A stretch of 34,251 nt of DNA from Bacillus sp. CGMCC 1.16541. GTDB taxonomy: Bacteria; Bacillota; Bacilli; Bacillales; Bacillaceae_H. Both the position numbers and the translations under genes were made by a program. This document shows, piece by piece, positions 30,586-34,251 of the stretch. The stretch is taken from NCBI RefSeq assembly GCF_003184905.1, contig NZ_KZ821208.1, forward strand, positions 1 through 34,251, in the 5' to 3' direction. How positions within the stretch are numbered: the first letter of the stretch is position 1; every line of letters starts with the position of its first letter. A model generated the notes under the pieces. The model did not search any database. It was given only the letters and a program-made list of their open reading frames with translations, and was not told the DNA's origin.

Positions 30586-31488
30586 TTAACGTTCAAGTAG
30601 TAAAAATAAATAACCTGAAAACGTTGCTATTAAAAATACAGATGCAATAAAGGCACGAATAAGTTTTTGATGAAAAATGCTTTTTAACATAATTATTTCG
30701 GGTAAGCTCGCACCGGCACCACCGATTAAAAGAGCCATCGTTGGCGCAATCGGGAACCCGCTAACGAGTAACGACTGAGCAATCGGCAGCATTGTCGACA
30801 AGCGAATGTAAAGTGGTACACCGATAATCGCTGCGAGTGGAATGACCCACCATTGATTTTGGTTTGACACAAATGCTAGTACGTTTGTGGGCACAACTTC
30901 TTTAATCATGGCTCCAATGAATGCACCAATTAGAATGTAGGGCACTACCGAGCGAATGAGCTGGAATGTTTCTTTCACAGATTCTTTTAGGTTGAGCAAA
31001 ACGTGTTTTCGGCGTTGTTCATCTGGATTCCCAAGTGTTCCTTTGACAATGACATGTTTCACTTGATCTTTGTATCCTTTTCGGTCTAAATACCAGCCAA
31101 CGAGCATAGAAAAGGCAAACGTAGTCACTGCATAAATGACCGTTACTTTTACTCCATAAATGTATGCCATTAAACCAAGAATCCAAGGGTCGAGAAGTGG
31201 AGATGTAAACAAGTAGGTCATCACCGTTTGAAACGGAACATTGCGGTTTAACATGGTGATGAGTAATGGAATGGTCGAGCATGAGCAAAAAGGTGTGACA
31301 AAACCTAATAGTGCACCTGCTACATTACCGAGAAACGGATTTTGACTTTTCATCCATGTTTCCATTCTTTCAAATGAGACGTATGCTTGTAAAAAGCTAA
31401 TGAAAAATGAAATCACGAGAAACAATAGAAGTAAATGTGTGCTTAACGATAAAAATTCATGTAAAACAGTTAATATGGCATCAAGCAT
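30586..31488 (-). CDS. ArsP-type permease (PF03773/DUF318)
   Basis: A 300-residue permease with about eight TM helices. The family motif FCSCSTIPLL (66-75) carries two Cys, the second half repeats a GVPLYIRLSTMLP loop and GGAGASLPEIIML. Family members include ArsP, which exports trivalent organoarsenicals, and many uncharacterised permeases near ars genes. A MarR-type operator lies before the gene (31521-31541). The two Cys mini-genes follow at 14 bases. Organoarsenical specificity cannot be claimed from sequence alone. Confidence 0.85.
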   Translation of the reverse strand: MLDAILTVLHEFLSLSTHLLLLFLVISFFISFLQAYVSFERMETWMKSQNPFLGNVAGALLGFVTPFCSCSTIPLLITMLNRNVPFQTVMTYLFTSPLLDPWILGLMAYIYGVKVTVIYAVTTFAFSMLVGWYLDRKGYKDQVKHVIVKGTLGNPDEQRRKHVLLNLKESVKETFQLIRSVVPYILIGAFIGAMIKEVVPTNVLAFVSNQNQWWVIPLAAIIGVPLYIRLSTMLPIAQSLLVSGFPIAPTMALLIGGAGASLPEIIMLKSIFHQKLIRAFIASVFLIATFSGYLFLLLER

Positions 31489-31520
31489 AAATTGATTTCT
31501 CCTTTTAGTTGGTTTTTAGG

Positions 31521-31541
31521 ATAGTTGTAAAATACAACTAT
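31521..31541. promoter_or_regulatory. MarR-type operator before the permease gene
   Basis: ATAGTTGTA (31521-31529), a three-base spacer and TACAACTAT (31533-31541) form a perfect inverted repeat. The same motif lies before the neighbouring marR gene. Confidence 0.65.
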
Positions 31542-31561
31542 ATAATTTTAAAAAAGAGGCA

Positions 31562-31996
31562 TTAACAGCAGCTGCTGTTTTGCATAGCCTCTAAAAGTAA
31601 ATCGATGCTTTCAATTACTTGCCCTTGTTTGTCACGTGGAACGTTGGATAAAATTTCTTGAATGTAATCATTCATTTGTGACGCAATCTCAGCTTCGTAC
31701 TGTTTGCCCTCATCCGTTAATGTAATGGTGACATAACGACGATCAGTTGGTGATTGTACACGGTTAACGAAATGACGTTCAACTAATCCTTGAATGTGAC
31801 GACTTAATGTACTGTTGTCTAGCCCTAAAGAAGCGGAAAGCTCATTTAATGATGGTGCATGTGTGCGTCCGACTTCAAATAAAATATGACTTTGTACAAG
31901 AGTGACGCCACAGCATTGCGCTCCTTCTTTTTCGAGCAATCCAAAACGTCGAATCAATAGTTGAAGCATCTGACGTAACTGATGTGATTCATTCAT
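31562..31996 (-). CDS. MarR-family regulator with Cys-Cys motifs
   Basis: A 144-residue MarR-type winged-helix protein. The HTH is in PSLNELSASLGLDNSTLSRH and the wing in SPTDRRYVTITLTDEGKQY. Unlike ordinary MarR it has vicinal Cys in GAQCCGVTL (28-29 region of helix 1-2) and ends NSSCC. These are plausible As(III) or other thiophilic ligands, so it may be a metalloid-sensing MarR that controls itself and the permease unit through the two matching operators. It is read leftward, opposite the ars operon. Confidence 0.85.
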   Translation of the reverse strand: MNESHQLRQMLQLLIRRFGLLEKEGAQCCGVTLVQSHILFEVGRTHAPSLNELSASLGLDNSTLSRHIQGLVERHFVNRVQSPTDRRYVTITLTDEGKQYEAEIASQMNDYIQEILSNVPRDKQGQVIESIDLLLEAMQNSSCC

Positions 31997-32028
31997 TTGA
32001 TTTCACCTCTAATTATTTGCTTGTTGGG

Positions 32029-32049
32029 ATAATTGTATTATACAACTAT
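32029..32049. promoter_or_regulatory. MarR-type operator before the marR gene
   Basis: ATAATTGTA (32029-32037), a three-base spacer and TACAACTAT (32041-32049) match the operator at 31521 with one arm change. It lies about 35 bases before the marR start, fitting autoregulation. Confidence 0.6.
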
Positions 32050-32129
32050 ATCGTTGTCAATTAAATTCTTTCAAAAATGAAACTTTTTTCCATCACTTTT
32101 CGTATATACTAAGAGAGGGAGTGATAAAT

Positions 32130-32348
32130 ATGGCAAGGTGTACAAGCTGTCAAACGAGATGGAAAGCAAAAGACATTTGGCGATTAGGCTTTTCAAAACA
32201 AGGAAAAGCGTGCTCGGTTTGTGGAGAACGTCAATACATATCAGCGAAAACGCAAAAGATGATGACTCTTGGTTATATTAGTCTTGCGTTTGCGCTTTTT
32301 TTTCCGTTCATTATTAAATTAAGCAACAAAGACGAGCCGTTTTTTTAG
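32130..32348 (+). CDS. CxxC-x20-CxxC small membrane protein
   Basis: ATG 32130 follows GAGGGAGTG; a GTG at 32121 in frame overlaps the site. The 72-residue product has CTSC (4-7), exactly 20 residues, then CSVC (28-31), the signature of the cxxc_20_cxxc (TIGR04104) family, followed by one TM helix (about 46-63). The four Cys would bind a zinc ion. The function is unknown. It lies 21 bases before another membrane-protein gene. Confidence 0.75.
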   Translation: MARCTSCQTRWKAKDIWRLGFSKQGKACSVCGERQYISAKTQKMMTLGYISLAFALFFPFIIKLSNKDEPFF

Positions 32349-32369
32349 AGAGATGAAAGGGGGAGGAAC

Positions 32370-32903
32370 ATGGGAACCTATTTTAAAATCTTGTTTTACT
32401 GCGGGATTCCATTTGGCCTCATTATGGCAGGGTTCGCTGCTGTTTTTACGTGGGAATTCGACTGGTGGCTTGCAACGTGGTCAGGTGGATTATTTGGTGG
32501 ATTGATGAGTGTATGTTTAGGAACATATAATGTGGTATCGCGCCTAAAAAGCCGTGTGCCTTTAAAAGGATCCGTAAAACAACATCATGTGGTGACACTG
32601 CCGCTACCATATGAACAGACGTTTCTGTTATGCGTGCAAGCACTATCTGAATTACATGAACCAACCATTCATACACAAGATGAGACACAAGGGTTAATTG
32701 AAGTAGAAACCGGTCAAACGTTAAAATCATTTGGTGAAATCGTGACCATTCAACTCGAGAAAGAAAACGAGCACACAACGAAAGTGACAATCGCTAGTCG
32801 ACCATCTCAGTCGTTAACACTCGTTGACTACGGTGTGAATGCGGTAAATGTGAAACAGCTCACGGCATTTTTAGAAAGCAATAAGCAAATGGGCATGAAC
32901 TGA
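32370..32903 (+). CDS. hypothetical two-TM protein with cytosolic domain
   Basis: The 177-residue protein has TM segments at about 7-25 and 33-53 with a tryptophan-rich turn (WEFDWWLATWSGG), then a soluble domain of about 110 residues with alternating strands (VVTLPLPYEQTF, GLIEVETGQ, VTIQLEKEN, KVTIASRP). This layout resembles small membrane-anchored beta-fold proteins of unknown function. It is probably cotranscribed with the CxxC protein gene and ends at a strong terminator. Confidence 0.65.
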   Translation: MGTYFKILFYCGIPFGLIMAGFAAVFTWEFDWWLATWSGGLFGGLMSVCLGTYNVVSRLKSRVPLKGSVKQHHVVTLPLPYEQTFLLCVQALSELHEPTIHTQDETQGLIEVETGQTLKSFGEIVTIQLEKENEHTTKVTIASRPSQSLTLVDYGVNAVNVKQLTAFLESNKQMGMN

Positions 32904-32937
32904 GCGGAAAGTGTGCTCTTTCTTAGCTCAGTTCGCC

Positions 32938-32995
32938 ACATCTCTTGCCTATCTATCCATGATCGTCATGGACAGATAGGCAAGAGATGTTTTTT
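32938..32995 (+). terminator. long terminator hairpin
   Basis: A 25-bp stem with one mismatch (32938-32962 with 32966-32990) has a TCG loop and is followed by six T. It closes the unit 32130-32903. Confidence 0.9.
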
Positions 32996-33197
32996 GTTTT
33001 AGGCACATATGTTGTTCTTCAATAAACGTTATTTTTGCCTTTGTTGCATGGCCCATAGTTCGTATATAGTCATCCTTTCTGTCTGCTTCTTCTTTATTAT
33101 ATCCGTCATTGTTTCCACATCCTACAAGGAATAAGGAATGAAAAGACAAGCAAACTAGTGGTAAAAGGAGGCTTGCACATGAAGCATGTAAAGCCAT
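32949..33197 (-). pseudogene. possible lipoprotein fragment
   Basis: A minus-strand frame contains a lipobox-like LFLVGCGNND followed by a hydrophilic stretch (YNKEEADRKDDYIRTMGHAT) that looks protein-like. However the N-terminus overlaps the opposite YndM gene start, has no basic signal region or ribosome binding site, and the C-terminus runs into the terminator hairpin. It may be a relic of a small lipoprotein gene or chance. Confidence 0.2.
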
Positions 33198-33649
33198 TTT
33201 TAATTAAGTTTTTATTTAGCTTACTGATTTTATACATTGTGCTTGGGTCTATTTTTGGCATAGGATTCCCTTCCGTTTTTATTATGGCGACCATTATTAG
33301 TGCTGTATCGTACGTCATTGGAGATGATGTGTTGTTACCAAAAACGACGTCGTTTAAAGCATCCCTTGCTGACCTAGCCATTACTTTTTTTCTTATTTGG
33401 TTTTTTACAAGTAATTTTTCCTTAACATATAACGCGTTTACAGCAGCATTGATGTCCGCAACCGGTTTAGCCATTGCTGACTATTTTTTTCATCGCTATA
33501 TTCGTGATGACATCATGGATCCAGACAATCGAAAGCCACATTGGCATGTGTTTAAATACCAAACCGAAATGGCAGAAGAATTAACCCCTGTTAAACCGGA
33601 TGTGTATTCGGATGAGGAAGAGAGATCAAAACTGAAAACAGATAAATAG
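33179..33649 (+). CDS. YndM family membrane protein (DUF2512)
   Basis: ATG 33179 follows AAAAGGAGG; GTG 33158 in frame lies upstream of the site. The 156-residue protein has four TM helices (about 8-25, 30-48, 62-82, 85-103) with GDDVLLPKTTS between, and a soluble tail with FHRYIRDDIMDPDNRKP. This is the layout of the DUF2512/YndM family of Bacillaceae, whose function is unknown. It stands alone. Confidence 0.8.
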   Translation: MKHVKPFLIKFLFSLLILYIVLGSIFGIGFPSVFIMATIISAVSYVIGDDVLLPKTTSFKASLADLAITFFLIWFFTSNFSLTYNAFTAALMSATGLAIADYFFHRYIRDDIMDPDNRKPHWHVFKYQTEMAEELTPVKPDVYSDEEERSKLKTDK

Positions 33650-33809
33650 TTAGCGTCAGGTGATTGCGCCCTTTTTTTATCAAATGATAAGGAGAGGGTG
33701 TTATTTAGTTCCACTGATTTTCGTATAAGTCCTAACAGTTGAATCGAAAAGTGACAATGTTGTCGTTTTGTAAAAAATATACTCCAGGAGGATTTATCAT
33801 TTCAGTCGA

Positions 33810-33876
33810 GAAGACCCCCGCCTCAAGGAATGAGAAGGGCCAAGCCCAATGAGTAGGTGGGGGATGAATCGTCTTC
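33810..33876. mobile_element. subterminal hairpin end of an IS200/IS605-type element
   Basis: GAAGAC (33810-33815) pairs with GTCTTC (33871-33876); inside, CCCCCGCCT (33815-33823) pairs with AGGTGGGGG (33855-33863), and GGGC (33837-33840) with GCCC (33844-33847). It lies before the RHH and tnpB genes and is probably the left end of the element. The window ends before the right end. Confidence 0.6.
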
Positions 33877-33890
33877 GGACAAGGGATGGC

Positions 33891-34046
33891 TTACTTGCCA
33901 TCTCGATTGTCCGACTGTTCGAGTGCGAGTTGCAGTAAATGAAAAATAGCTTGTGTACGAGTACCAAAACCCTTTCGCTCGTTGTATGTGTCGACTCTAT
34001 CTAAAAAAATCTTGGGAAATCTTAAGACAACCGATTGTGTTTCCAT
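33891..34046 (-). CDS. ribbon-helix-helix protein carried by the IS element
   Basis: METQSVVLRFPKIFLDRVDT opens a 51-residue CopG/Arc-like protein: a beta strand (QSVVLRF), then two helices. AGAGGTGA lies before ATG 34046 on the minus strand; the longer frame to 34109 lacks a site. It is divergent from tnpB and sits between the element end and tnpB, so it probably represses the element promoter around 34085-34096 (TATAAT). Such RHH genes are a recurrent partner of tnpB in Bacillaceae, to my recollection. Confidence 0.7.
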   Translation of the reverse strand: METQSVVLRFPKIFLDRVDTYNERKGFGTRTQAIFHLLQLALEQSDNRDGK

Positions 34047-34126
34047 ATCTTCACCTCTAAATGAAATGTAATATCTATCTAATATGGTATAATATGTATA
34101 TCTCAACACGCGAGGAGGTGAAAGTC

Positions 34127-34251
34127 ATGTTAGTCAATAAAGCCTATAAGTTTCGGATCTATCCTAATAAGGAACAAGAAATCTTAATCGCTAAAACAAT
34201 CGGTTGTTCTCGCTAAACGGGCTCGTCTGTTGGTGTGGATGTTGGTCTAAA
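34127..34251 (+). pseudogene. tnpB: tnpB with large internal deletion (partial at window end)
   Basis: ATG 34127 follows GAGGAGGTG. The frame reads MLVNKAYKFRIYPNKEQEIL and IAKTIGCSR, the TnpB N-terminus, then TAA at 34214-34216. In the same frame it resumes SVGVDVGLK, the start of the RuvC domain whose Asp is catalytic. In an intact TnpB these parts are more than 100 residues apart, so the wedge and recognition segment has been lost. The remainder lies beyond the window. Confidence 0.75.

Noticed and set aside
33653-33680. GC-rich stretch before a T-run after the YndM gene
   Set aside because: Only about four base pairs can form; not a convincing terminator.

Overview
The window is chromosomal DNA of a low-GC, spore-forming Bacillota, most likely a Bacillaceae species. 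Supporting signs are strong AAAGGAGG-type ribosome binding sites, TTG and GTG starts, an RsbR-type stressosome protein, a Spo0E-like phosphatase gene and a YndM/DUF2512 protein. Family names come from motif recognition; no database search was possible.

Layout. 1-720: small-gene debris, with a holin-like toxin peptide and a frameshifted small gene. 725-1874 (minus): a TVP38/DedA-like membrane protein and a SAM methyltransferase. 2041-4070: an OmpR-type two-component system. 4178-5397: a MarR regulator and an atypical SDR enzyme, bracketed by three copies of one 12-bp palindrome. 5464-6359: the frameshifted tail of an Rhs-type toxin and an unknown gene. 6498-16658: a complete type I-C CRISPR-Cas locus in an unusual order: cas3, array 1 (12 repeats), cas5c-cas8c-cas7-cas4-cas1-cas2, array 2 (9 repeats). 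16762-19730: two mini-genes, a sigma-54 activator and an RsbR paralogue. 19723-20210: an IS605-like end pair enclosing a highly structured RNA-like segment and no transposase or nuclease gene, read here as an orphan HEARO/omega-RNA element. 20293-24626: small membrane proteins, a VOC protein, a CNNM/HlyC-type protein, a Spo0E-like gene and a dead antitoxin-like gene. 25055-32049: an arsenic-resistance island. 32130-33649: small metal-ribbon and membrane proteins. 33810-34251: one end of an IS200/IS605-type element with a ribbon-helix-helix gene and a tnpB carrying a large internal deletion.

CRISPR biology. Both arrays have their own leader. The leaders share a hairpin whose paired bases covary and a 20-bp near-palindrome placed exactly 58 bp before the first repeat in both. 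One recent spacer from each array overlaps the other by 16 nt on opposite strands, so the two arrays sampled the same invader locus.

Arsenic island. The rightward operon arsR-arsB-arsC-(terminator)-arsD-arsA-DSP phosphatase-HesB-like protein faces a leftward set, marR-permease-two tiny cysteine proteins. Several unrelated products end in vicinal cysteines: ArsR, the HesB-like protein, the MarR protein and a 49-residue peptide. This suggests an As(III)-handling module built on Cys-Cys tails, which I consider, with the orphan omega-RNA and the paired-leader CRISPR locus, the most interesting content of the window.
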